Of a DNA stretch of 16,131 nucleotides, positions 7,217-13,719 are shown piece by piece (the stretch's first letter is position 1; each line of letters begins with the position of its first letter). The position numbers were made by a program, and so were the translations under genes. The notes under the pieces were generated by a model. That model ran no database searches. It was not told the origin of the DNA and worked only from the letters and a program-made list of their open reading frames with translations. Origin of the DNA: UBA8518 sp041659585 (GTDB lineage Bacteria > Patescibacteriota > Minisyncoccia > Moranbacterales > UBA2206); NCBI GenBank assembly GCA_041659585.1, contig JBAZXY010000020.1, positions 1 through 16,131 of the forward strand. The letters are read 5' to 3'.

Positions 7217-8173
7217 ATGCATATACGCGAATATAAAAAGCAATTCTTAGAATATTTGGAGATAGAAAGGGGGCGGTCTCGGAAAACGATTGAAAATTAT
7301 GACCATTACTTAGAGGTTTTTTTGAAATGGGCTGTTATCGCTTCGGCGAGTGAAATTACCGGAGAGCTGATACGAGGATTTAGAGTACATTTGAATAGGG
7401 TGGAGAGCGATCAAGGAAAGCTATTGAAAAAGGTCACGCAAGGCTATTATATAATCGCTATCCGCAGCTTTCTCAAGTACTTGGCCAAAGTAGATGTGCT
7501 AACTTTGCAGGCGGAAAAGGTAGAAATTGGCAAAGCACCGAGTCGCGAAGTGGATTTTCTGGAGGCAGAAGAGGTGGATAGAATATTGGCAGCAGCAACG
7601 GGGAATAGCTTCAAGGTGCTGCGCGATCGAGCTATTTTGGAATTGCTTTTTTCCACTGGATTGCGTGTTTCCGAATTGACCAATATCAATAGAGATCGAG
7701 TAGATTTGGGAAAACAGGAATTTAGTGTGCGGGGTAAGGGGGATAAAATTAGAATCGTTTTTGTTTCAGATGATGCGAAAAAATATTTAAAAAAATATTT
7801 AGATATGCGCACGGACATTGATCCGGCCTTGTTTGTCCGGGATAGAAATGCTTTAAAAAAGTTCGAAAGTAAGAAAAAAACAATCTCCAAAGATAATTCA
7901 TCGGTGATTGATGGCTTGCGCCTCACGCCTCGCAGTGTGCAACGGATTGTGAAATACTATGCGGCCAAAGCCGGCATCATTAAGGATGTTCATCCGCACA
8001 CCCTGCGGCATTCTTTCGCTACAGATTTGCTCGCAAATGGCGCTGACATTCGCAGTGTGCAGGAGATGCTTGGTCACGCCTCCATTACCACTACCCAGGT
8101 TTATACCCATGTGACCAATAAAAAGCTAAAAGAAATCCATTCCGCTTTTCATAGCAGGAGAAGAAAAAAATAA
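7217..8173 (+). CDS. Xer-type tyrosine recombinase
   Basis: A site-specific recombinase of the XerC/XerD group, which resolves chromosome dimers at dif; 318 residues from the ATG at 7217. The N-terminal SAM-like core-binding domain (about 5-95) contains the typical IERGRSRKTIENYDHYLEVFL opening helices. The catalytic domain (about 112-310) holds all active-site residues: Arg150 in STGLRVSEL, Lys174 in GKGDK, His261 and Arg264 in HPHTLRHSFA, His287 in MLGHASI and the nucleophile Tyr314 minus the 18-residue shift, that is Tyr296, in TTQVYTHV. A TTG at 7163 would add 18 residues, but the strong AAGGAGGG (7175-7182) lies downstream of that TTG, so TTG is unlikely. The same motif is 34 nt before the ATG, too far to act normally. 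It is followed after 58 nt by two tRNA genes. XerC and XerD cannot be separated here, and an element integrase of this type is possible but less likely in a housekeeping context. Confidence 0.93.
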   Translation: MHIREYKKQFLEYLEIERGRSRKTIENYDHYLEVFLKWAVIASASEITGELIRGFRVHLNRVESDQGKLLKKVTQGYYIIAIRSFLKYLAKVDVLTLQAEKVEIGKAPSREVDFLEAEEVDRILAAATGNSFKVLRDRAILELLFSTGLRVSELTNINRDRVDLGKQEFSVRGKGDKIRIVFVSDDAKKYLKKYLDMRTDIDPALFVRDRNALKKFESKKKTISKDNSSVIDGLRLTPRSVQRIVKYYAAKAGIIKDVHPHTLRHSFATDLLANGADIRSVQEMLGHASITTTQVYTHVTNKKLKEIHSAFHSRRRKK

Positions 8174-8177
8174 TTGG

Positions 8178-8206
8178 TTGACGAGTGGGGTATTTTTCAG
8201 TAAGAT
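8178..8206 (+). promoter_or_regulatory. Promoter of the tRNA pair
   Basis: TTGACG (8178-8183), a 17-nt spacer, then TAAGAT (8201-8206). The predicted start is near 8213, about 20 nt before the first tRNA. It lies just past the recombinase stop codon. Confidence 0.6.
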
Positions 8207-8231
8207 TAGGGAAGTTGTTTATGAAAATAAT

Positions 8232-8305
8232 GGTCGCTTAGCTCAGCTGGTTAGAGTATCACATTGACATTGTGGGGGTCGGTGGTTCGAGTCCACTAGC
8301 GACCA
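8232..8305 (+). tRNA. tRNA-Val (GAC)
   Basis: A full cloverleaf is visible: acceptor GGTCGCT with AGCGACC (8232-8238, 8298-8304), discriminator A8305, D stem GCTC/GAGT, anticodon stem TCACA/TGTGG, loop TTGACAT with anticodon GAC at 8266-8268, and T arm GGTGG-TTCGAGT-CCACT. The CCA end is not encoded, so it must be added by a CCA-adding enzyme. It is read with the next tRNA, 5 nt away. Confidence 0.96.
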
Positions 8306-8310
8306 CAAAT

Positions 8311-8382
8311 GGGACCATAGCTCAGCGGTAGAGCAGGCGACTCATAATCGCTTGGTCGCTGGTTCGAATCCAGCTGGTCCCA
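8311..8382 (+). tRNA. tRNA with CAU anticodon, probably tRNA-Ile2 (lysidine type)
   Basis: Cloverleaf: acceptor GGGACCA with TGGTCCC (8311-8317, 8375-8381), discriminator A8382, D stem GCTC/GAGC with a 7-nt loop, anticodon stem GGCGA/TCGCT, loop CTCATAA with CAT at 8343-8345, and T arm GCTGG/CCAGC. The CAU anticodon fits Met, fMet or Ile2. The anticodon arm, variable loop (TGGTC) and T stem match, as I recall it, the Escherichia coli minor Ile2 tRNA far better than elongator Met, and the acceptor is fully paired, which rules out an initiator. Ile2 needs TilS to turn C34 into lysidine so that it reads AUA, and tilS lies about 2.1 kb away. CCA is not encoded. Confidence 0.85.
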
Positions 8383-8390
8383 CTTTAATG

Positions 8391-8427
8391 CAATTTAAAA
8401 ACCCCTAAGGAAGGGGTTTTTAAATTG
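8391..8427. terminator. Bidirectional terminator between the tRNAs and ftsH
   Basis: A perfect 16-bp inverted repeat (8391-8406 with 8412-8427, loop AAGGA) with a CCCCT/AGGGG core and A5/T5 tracts either side. It ends the tRNA transcript on the plus strand and the ftsH transcript on the minus strand. Confidence 0.92.
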
Positions 8428-8443
8428 GCTCATTTCATTATTA

Positions 8444-10399
8444 CTAGGCGCCAGTCACTGGATTAGGCACGGTTTCTTTTTCTGTCTTAGGAGTTGGTGT
8501 GTCTTGGGTGGGGGAGCTTTCTGGAGTGGGTTCGATATCAACTGGTTGATCAAGGTCAGGTTTTACAGGAGTAGAAGTTTTCTTTTTGATTCCCATGATA
8601 GTATTAAATTCCTCCTGTTCCATGGTTTCTTTTTCAATCAGTCTGGCTACCAATTCCTCCATAACCGCTTTTTTCTCCAAAATTATTTTTTCCGCTACGA
8701 TATAGGCGTCAGCGATAAATTTGGAAACTTGCTTATCAATATCCTCCGCTGTTTTTTCAGAATAATTCTTTTCTTCATGCATTTCCTTCCCAAGGAAAAC
8801 CATTTCTTGCTTGTGTCCGAAAGTTCTTGGTCCAAGGTCACTCATGCCATAGCGTGTTACGAGGCTGCGAGCCATATTAGTGGCTCTTTCTAGATCATTA
8901 GAGGCTCCAGTAGTTACATCTCCGAAACGTATTTTTTCACTGACATACCCTCCAAGTAAAACAGAGAGCTCGTCAATAAAATAGTTTTTAGATAATAGGC
9001 GCTTGTCTTTGGCTGGAGCGCTAAGAGTGTATCCACCGGCATGTCCGCGAGAAATGATAGAAATTTTTTGCACTGGATCAGTGTTTGTGAGGATCGCACC
9101 AATTAAAGCATGTCCAGCTTCATGATAAGCGATAATACTTTTTTCCTCCTCATCAATGACACGACTTCGGCGCTCAGGTCCTAGAATAACTTTCTCAATA
9201 GATTCAGTGAGTTCTGGCATGAAAATTTGTTTCTTCCCTCTTCGGGCAGAAAAAATAGCTGCCTCATTAAGAAGGTTAGCTAAGTCAGCTCCAGAAAAGC
9301 CTGATGTGCGCTCAGCAATCACACGTAAATCGATATCTTTGGATAAAGGCTTATTTTTAGCGTGTATTTTGAGGATTTCCACGCGCTCTTCAATATCTGG
9401 CAAATCCATCGTTACTCGTCGATCAAAGCGTCCTGGTCGAAGCAGGGCTGGATCAAGCACGTCTGGTCGGTTGGTAGCAGCAATCACAATTACATTAGTA
9501 TTAGTATCGAAACCATCCATTTCCACTAGGATTTGATTGAGAGTTTGTTCTCGTTCATCATGTCCGCCACCTAGTCCTGCTCCACGGTGACGTCCTACGG
9601 CATCGATTTCATCAATAAAAACAATGGCAGGAGAGCTTTTCTTGGCTTGCTTAAAAAGATCTCTTACGCGAGAGGCGCCCACTCCGACAAACATTTCTAC
9701 AAATTCTGAACCGGAGATATTAAAAAATGGTGCATTAGCCTCCCCTGCTACAGCCTTTGCAATCAAGGTTTTCCCTGTTCCTGGAGGTCCAAGTAAAAGA
9801 ACTCCTTTTGGAATTTTTGCTCCTAGCTTCAAGAATTTATTAGGGCTTTTCAAGAATTCTACTATTTCCAATAATTCTTCCTTAGCTTCTTTAGCGCCAG
9901 CAACATCCTTAAAGGTGGTGCGAAATCGTTTATCCTTAGGATCAACTACTCTGGCCCGAGAAGCTCCAAATGAAAGAGCTTGATTATTACCTTTTTGTGC
10001 TTGTTTGAGCATAAACCAGATAAAACCAGCAATGAGCAAGAAAGGCAATAGGAATGGTAAAACGGTTCCTAGCCAAAAAGATGAAGAGGCGTTGCTTTTG
10101 ATATTAATATCTACTTCGGCTAGTTTTTCCGGATTAACGCCATAATTTTTCAATGAATCAGTTAAACCGGCTTCGCTTTCCTTAACAGAAGTTTCTTTTT
10201 TGCCATCTTTCATGGCAATGAGCAAGCTGTCTTCATCCACAACAATCTCTTTAATGGAGGCACTGTTAATTTGAGAAACCAGGGTGCTGAGAGATATATC
10301 TACTGGCTTTTCCTTCGGTCCGCTATACAAAACAAAAAGACCGGAAATAAGCAATAGGGTGAGCATAATTAGGCCGATATTTTTACTTAAATTTTTCAT
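8444..10399 (-). CDS. ftsH: ATP-dependent zinc metalloprotease FtsH
   Basis: FtsH is a hexameric membrane AAA protease that degrades misfolded membrane proteins and some short-lived regulators; 651 residues. Segments: first membrane helix (about 8-26), an extracytoplasmic FtsH domain (about 30-105), second membrane helix (about 109-131), AAA module with Walker A GPPGTGKT (204-211), pore motif FVGV (237-240), Walker B FIDEID (261-266) and second region of homology with ATNRPDVLDPALLRPGRFDRR split over 308-328 (arginine fingers Arg321, Arg324), then the protease domain with HEAGH (426-430) and the third zinc ligand Asp502. The last 40 or so residues are rich in Pro, Thr, Glu and Asp and look disordered. 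The ATG is preceded by AAAAAAT without a Shine-Dalgarno sequence. It follows tilS by 86 nt, the same neighbourhood seen in Bacillus (tilS, hprT, ftsH) but without hprT. Confidence 0.98.
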   Translation of the reverse strand: MKNLSKNIGLIMLTLLLISGLFVLYSGPKEKPVDISLSTLVSQINSASIKEIVVDEDSLLIAMKDGKKETSVKESEAGLTDSLKNYGVNPEKLAEVDINIKSNASSSFWLGTVLPFLLPFLLIAGFIWFMLKQAQKGNNQALSFGASRARVVDPKDKRFRTTFKDVAGAKEAKEELLEIVEFLKSPNKFLKLGAKIPKGVLLLGPPGTGKTLIAKAVAGEANAPFFNISGSEFVEMFVGVGASRVRDLFKQAKKSSPAIVFIDEIDAVGRHRGAGLGGGHDEREQTLNQILVEMDGFDTNTNVIVIAATNRPDVLDPALLRPGRFDRRVTMDLPDIEERVEILKIHAKNKPLSKDIDLRVIAERTSGFSGADLANLLNEAAIFSARRGKKQIFMPELTESIEKVILGPERRSRVIDEEEKSIIAYHEAGHALIGAILTNTDPVQKISIISRGHAGGYTLSAPAKDKRLLSKNYFIDELSVLLGGYVSEKIRFGDVTTGASNDLERATNMARSLVTRYGMSDLGPRTFGHKQEMVFLGKEMHEEKNYSEKTAEDIDKQVSKFIADAYIVAEKIILEKKAVMEELVARLIEKETMEQEEFNTIMGIKKKTSTPVKPDLDQPVDIEPTPESSPTQDTPTPKTEKETVPNPVTGA

Positions 10400-10485
10400 A
10401 TTTTTTATGGAGAATTACAAAATTTATGCCCATCTGGTTGACCAAAGAGAAACATAAAGCAAGAATTCAATTTTAAAATAAAATT

Positions 10486-11436
10486 TTATATTTTACTAAT
10501 AGTTACTGTATCACCCTTTTTAATGATTTTCAACCCTTCTATTAAAATAGTCTGATTCTTGCCTTTAGTGCTGCGGACTATTTTTAATATTTCTTCGATA
10601 TGGGCAGAGTGTATATTCCTTTTATTAAGCTTTTTTTGGGCAATAAAACTTCGCAGAACTCTTTTTTGCATAGCTGGATGCAAGTCATTGATTTTTTGGG
10701 CAGAGAGGTTATTAGTAGTGGGTAAATATTTTGCAGTAATTTTTTCTAAAAAAGCCTCATCTTCACTTATGGATAGAGTGGCATTAAATAAAGTTTTTTT
10801 GATATTGGGATTGTAATTTTTTTCGAGTAAGGGGAGGAGTTCATGGCGAATTTTGTTGCGGTAGAAGTCCAGCGTGAAATTAGTTTGATCAGTACGGTAG
10901 TCTAGATCATTCTCTTTTAAATAAGTTAGGATTTCGTTGCGAGAGGTGGCCAAAAGCGGACGAATAAGTTTTTCATTTTTAAATTGCATTGCACCAAGGC
11001 CTTTCAGTCCTGAGCCGCGCAACATACGCATCAAGAATGTTTCTGCTTGGTCATCTAAGTTATGAGCTACTGCAATTAAATCAAAATTGCTGTTTTGTCT
11101 GATTTTTTCAAAAAAGGCATAACGTAAATCGCGCAAATGGCTTTCTAGATTTTCCGTGGAGGTAACTTCTGCGGTTAGGATTTCGATAGGTAGGGCATAT
11201 TTTTTTGCTAGCTGGCGAACAAAAGCTTCATCTGCCTCACTTTCTTTTCCTCGTAAGCCATAGTTGACATGGGCAATGATTAGTTCTAGGTCGTAGGTTT
11301 CTTTGAGTTGATAAAAAATAGCTAGGAGGCAAGTTGAATCAGCTCCACCAGAAATGCCTAGGACAATCTTAGATTTTTCTCCCCAGAGTTGGTTTTGATG
11401 GGAGATGGTTTGAAATTGTTTAGCAAGATTTCTCAT
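10486..11436 (-). CDS. tilS: tRNA(Ile)-lysidine synthetase
   Basis: TilS uses ATP and lysine to convert C34 of the CAU-anticodon tRNA-Ile into lysidine, switching its decoding from AUG to AUA; it acts in the cytosol and is usually essential. From the ATG at 11436 the product has 316 residues: an N-type ATP pyrophosphatase domain with the PP-loop SGGADS (29-34), AHVNYGLRGKES (55-66), VAHNLDDQAETFLMR (123-137) and RNKIRHELLP (193-202), then a short helical C-terminal part. It lacks the long C-terminal domains of the enterobacterial and Bacillus enzymes and is close in size to the compact Aquifex form. A TTG at 11460 would add eight residues but lies deeper in the upstream gene, so the ATG is preferred; even so, the gene overlaps the kinase gene by 17 nt, indicating coupled translation. 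Its likely substrate, the CAU tRNA, is encoded at 8311-8382. Confidence 0.95.
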   Translation of the reverse strand: MRNLAKQFQTISHQNQLWGEKSKIVLGISGGADSTCLLAIFYQLKETYDLELIIAHVNYGLRGKESEADEAFVRQLAKKYALPIEILTAEVTSTENLESHLRDLRYAFFEKIRQNSNFDLIAVAHNLDDQAETFLMRMLRGSGLKGLGAMQFKNEKLIRPLLATSRNEILTYLKENDLDYRTDQTNFTLDFYRNKIRHELLPLLEKNYNPNIKKTLFNATLSISEDEAFLEKITAKYLPTTNNLSAQKINDLHPAMQKRVLRSFIAQKKLNKRNIHSAHIEEILKIVRSTKGKNQTILIEGLKIIKKGDTVTISKI

Positions 11437-11998
11437 GTATAAAAGTGATAATTTTTTCAAAAACTTCGTCGATAGTTAATGTGGTGGTATCAAGGACGAG
11501 GTCATAGTTTTTTGCATCATCTTGACGAATGCCATAAAGAGAGAAATAGCGCTCACTATCCTCTTTTCTTCTTTGGAGGATGCTAGCTTGGATATTTTCT
11601 ACAGTAGTAAGATCGGTGTCTTCATTTCCCCGGTTATTTTTTTCAGCTAATCCTAGGAAAATCCTTTCGGCAGCTACTCGGGAATCGACTTGGAGATAGA
11701 TTTTAAGAGATTGTGGAATAAAATGCCAAGCAGTACGGCTTTCTATCACGAATTGGGAATGTTTCTGAGCTAATTTTACTAGGTAATCATCTACTTTTTT
11801 GTCAAAACTAGGGTCGGCATCACAAACTTTTCTAAATTCTAATAAAGTCATGTTTTTTTCCTTGGCCATATCTCGAAAAATTTGTCCCATGTAGTAATGG
11901 GGGAAATGTAGATGTTTAGCAAGCATAAGAGAAACAGTGCTCTTGCCTGAACCCTCCTGGCCATTGAAAGAGATGATAAGATTATTGATTTTTTGCAT
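11420..11998 (-). CDS. Cytidylate kinase-like protein, archaeal type
   Basis: A small P-loop nucleotide kinase, 192 residues, most like the short archaeal-type CMP/dCMP kinases, which phosphorylate CMP to CDP with ATP. Visible: the P-loop GQEGSGKST (13-21), the YMGQIFRDMA block (36-45) where these enzymes bind the acceptor nucleotide, VIESR (84-88), and a lid/arginine region RRKEDSERYFSLYGI (143-157) that matches the conserved RY...YGI pattern. It lacks the inserted CMP-binding domain of standard bacterial Cmk (about 220 residues). The ATG at 11998 starts directly beside a 36-bp palindrome and has no Shine-Dalgarno sequence. Its stop codon overlaps the start of tilS, so the two are probably one operon, perhaps continuing to ftsH. 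Other small nucleotide kinases cannot be fully excluded. Confidence 0.82.
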   Translation of the reverse strand: MQKINNLIISFNGQEGSGKSTVSLMLAKHLHFPHYYMGQIFRDMAKEKNMTLLEFRKVCDADPSFDKKVDDYLVKLAQKHSQFVIESRTAWHFIPQSLKIYLQVDSRVAAERIFLGLAEKNNRGNEDTDLTTVENIQASILQRRKEDSERYFSLYGIRQDDAKNYDLVLDTTTLTIDEVFEKIITFIHEKSC

Positions 11999-11999
11999 A

Positions 12000-12035
12000 A
12001 TAGTATACTAACTTAATATTAAGTTAGTATACTAT
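12000..12035. repeat. Perfect 36-bp palindrome over the kinase promoter, candidate operator
   Basis: The half-site ATAGTATACTAACTTAAT (12000-12017) is followed without spacer by its exact reverse complement (12018-12035). On the minus strand the distal half contains the -10 box of the kinase promoter. The predicted transcription start falls near the centre and the proximal end is 1 nt from the start codon. Because RNA would start near the centre, only half of the repeat is transcribed, so it should act as DNA (a dimeric repressor site) and not as an RNA hairpin. There is no T run, so it is not a terminator. Perfect symmetry is seen directly; operator function is inferred. Confidence 0.75.
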
Positions 12036-12054
12036 GGATAGTGAAGGAAATCAA
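12026..12054 (-). promoter_or_regulatory. Promoter of the kinase-tilS operon
   Basis: On the minus strand: TTGATT (12054-12049), a 17-nt spacer, then TATACT (12031-12026). The predicted start near 12019 gives a leader of about 20 nt. The -10 box lies inside the 36-bp palindrome. Confidence 0.62.
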
Positions 12055-12061
12055 TAGATTA

Positions 12062-12098
12062 ACAAAAAAACTCTAACCCAAGGGCTAGAGTTTTTTGT
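12062..12098 (-). terminator. Intrinsic terminator of the S1 gene
   Basis: CTCTA/TAGAG plus a CCC/GGG top, with one mismatch between them, is flanked by A and T tracts. On the minus strand the hairpin runs into a T7 tract, about 25 nt past the S1 stop codon. This isolates the S1 transcript from the kinase promoter. Confidence 0.85.
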
Positions 12099-12123
12099 AT
12101 CGGCAGAAACTAGTTATCCAAGT

Positions 12124-13371
12124 TTATTCCTTTTCAACTATAGTTTCGGTAATAACTTCTTTGGCTTCGGTTTTCTTGCTTTTTTTATCCACTAAAACTA
12201 GTCCCATGCGATGATCCTTGGCTTCAATAGAGAGAATCTTCCAATCATATTCTTGACCAGGAGCAATAACTTCATCGATGTTCTTACCGGGGAACATTTC
12301 AGACATTTCACTAACATGGGCTAATCCGTGAATATCACGATCGAGATAAACAAAAGCTCCAAAAGGATTGATACGATTTACAGTTCCTCGCACAACATCG
12401 CCAATGTGATATTTTTCCTCCACAACACTCCATGGATCTTTTTGTAAAGCTCTAATGGAAAGGGAAATTTTATCATTATCAATACCGATGATTTTAGCTT
12501 GTACCTTATCCCCTACCTTTGTGATATCGCGAGGATTTTCAATAAGCTGCCAAGCTAGTTCAGAGATGTGTACTAGTCCTTCTAGTTTATCTTCTTCGGT
12601 TGGTTTTTCTTTTTCTGGATTAGGTTGGAAGAATTTAACGAAAGCACCGAAATCCACTACGCCACTGATTTCGCCTTCAACCACATCCCCCACCTTAAGA
12701 TTAGAAATAGTTTCTTTATCTCGTTCACTTTGAGCGGCTTTTTCACTAACAATCAATTTTTCAGAGGCTCTATCGGCATCTAGGATGCGCACTTCCAATT
12801 CTTGACTAACCAACCTCTTAAGTAGTGTTAAGATTTTGTTTTTATCTCCATCGTCTACACGCGGATAATTCTTGCTAGAAAGTTGAGAGACAGGCAAAAA
12901 TCCTGAAATACCATTTACTTCAATAAGGAGTCCGCCTTTATTGGCGCTAAGGACCTTGGTGCTGATCTTTTCTTGGGTATCGCGCTTGCTTTCAATGTCT
13001 TCCCAAGCTTTTTCATAAGAGGCTTCACGGACTGAAAGTTCGATATAACCATCCTCATTCTCTAAATCAATTATAGTGGCGGAAACAATATCCCCTTCTC
13101 GTAATTTCCCTGATCCCATTCCATCCTTGATTTCTCTTCCCAGAACAATTCCAGTTCCAAATGGGTCAATATCTAGGTAAATAGCGTTAGAAGAGACTTC
13201 GATTACTCTTCCTTCTACAACTTCATTTATCTTGGGAAAAGAGAGTTCGCTGCCTTGTAAGAGCTTTTCCATTGGCGATAACTCTACTGCATCGGCTACA
13301 ATGGTCTTTTTGGCTTTAGAGTCATCTATTTTGTCCACCTCAGTGGCCAATTTGTCTAAAATATTAGGCAT
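12124..13371 (-). CDS. rpsA: 30S ribosomal protein S1, four S1 domains
   Basis: S1 binds the 5' region of mRNA and helps unfold and load it on the 30S subunit. The 415-residue product has an N-terminal leader (1-45) and four S1 (OB-fold) repeats at about 48-117, 133-212, 225-307 and 321-395. Repeats 3 and 4 are the most canonical (VDFGAFVKF and LEGLVHISEL in repeat 3; INPFGAFVYL and HGLAHVSEMS in repeat 4). Four domains is fewer than the six of enterobacteria and close to the forms in Gram-positives and small genomes. The C-terminus is a charged Lys/Glu tail. The start ATG has no Shine-Dalgarno sequence. A leader of about 230 nt with several hairpins precedes it; S1 is classically autoregulated at its own leader. 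It is separated from the kinase gene by a terminator, so it is probably transcribed alone. Confidence 0.94.
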   Translation of the reverse strand: MPNILDKLATEVDKIDDSKAKKTIVADAVELSPMEKLLQGSELSFPKINEVVEGRVIEVSSNAIYLDIDPFGTGIVLGREIKDGMGSGKLREGDIVSATIIDLENEDGYIELSVREASYEKAWEDIESKRDTQEKISTKVLSANKGGLLIEVNGISGFLPVSQLSSKNYPRVDDGDKNKILTLLKRLVSQELEVRILDADRASEKLIVSEKAAQSERDKETISNLKVGDVVEGEISGVVDFGAFVKFFQPNPEKEKPTEEDKLEGLVHISELAWQLIENPRDITKVGDKVQAKIIGIDNDKISLSIRALQKDPWSVVEEKYHIGDVVRGTVNRINPFGAFVYLDRDIHGLAHVSEMSEMFPGKNIDEVIAPGQEYDWKILSIEAKDHRMGLVLVDKKSKKTEAKEVITETIVEKE

Positions 13372-13602
13372 AGTGTTTAATAATTGCTTGCCATTTTTTA
13401 GGAGTAAATTAAAAAATGGTTTTTCGCGATAACATCAGATCGCATTAAATATTAAGTGATGTCGTTTGTTTTTTAACAGGAAAAACAAAAAAATCCTTTA
13501 GGTTAAGGAAATTATTAAGAATGATTCTTGGGGAGATTGATACTCATTGCCATATAATGCAAAGAGGCATCTCCATATTCAATTTTCTTAATAATTAACT
13601 AT
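13372..13602 (-). promoter_or_regulatory. Structured 5' leader of the S1 mRNA, candidate cis-regulatory RNA
   Basis: This gene-free 231-nt stretch is predicted to be the untranslated leader. From its 5' end on the minus strand: (1) a 12-bp perfect outer stem (13585-13596 with 13510-13521) closing an inner 6-bp stem GGAGAT/ATCTCC and a TTGC/GCAA tip; (2) a 5-bp TCCTT/AAGGA hairpin followed by T7, G and T5, terminator-like but weak; (3) a 9-bp TTTGTTTTT/AAAAACAAA stem (13465-13473 with 13481-13489) that uses those same T residues and so excludes the terminator form; (4) ACATCA/TGATGT and GCGAT/ATCGC alternatives near 13426-13461; (5) a 10-bp perfect CCATTTTTTA/TAAAAAATGG hairpin (13391-13419) about 20 nt before the start codon. 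The pairing is seen in the sequence; an autoregulatory role is inferred. Confidence 0.6.
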
Positions 13603-13608
13603 AAATGG

Positions 13609-13637
13609 AGTATAGCGCAAATAGTTTAATTTAGCAA
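13609..13637 (-). promoter_or_regulatory. Promoter of the S1 gene
   Basis: On the minus strand: TTGCTA (13637-13632), a 17-nt spacer, then TATACT (13614-13609). The predicted start near 13602 puts the large leader stem-loop at the very 5' end of the transcript. Confidence 0.65.
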
Positions 13638-13658
13638 GGCTATGGATTGCCTTTTCTC

Positions 13659-13687
13659 TCGACAGCCTGATTTTGATATGTTAAAAT
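13659..13687 (+). promoter_or_regulatory. Promoter of the MBL-fold gene
   Basis: TCGACA (13659-13664), a 17-nt spacer, then TAAAAT (13682-13687) preceded by TGT, an extended -10. The predicted start near 13694 leaves a leader of about 26 nt. It is divergent from the S1 promoter, with 22 nt between the two -35 boxes. Confidence 0.75.
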
Positions 13688-13719
13688 AGCTAAGTAACAA
13701 TAACAAATAAGAGATATTT

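Noticed and set aside
7447..7926. Minus-strand frame of 159 codons opposite the recombinase
   Set aside because: It is fully covered by a gene with all catalytic residues intact; the translated sequence has no domain.
8311..8382. Elongator or initiator tRNA-Met
   Set aside because: The CAU anticodon alone allows it, but the fully paired acceptor excludes an initiator, and the anticodon stem, TGGTC variable loop and T stem fit Ile2 better.
11437..11460. TTG start adding eight residues to TilS
   Set aside because: It lies deeper in the kinase gene, has no ribosome-binding site, and the ATG at 11436 gives the usual N-terminus.
12000..12035. Palindrome read as an intrinsic terminator or an RNA hairpin blocking the start codon
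   Set aside because: There is no T run, a separate good terminator lies at 12062-12098, and the predicted start lies at the centre, so the RNA would contain only one arm.
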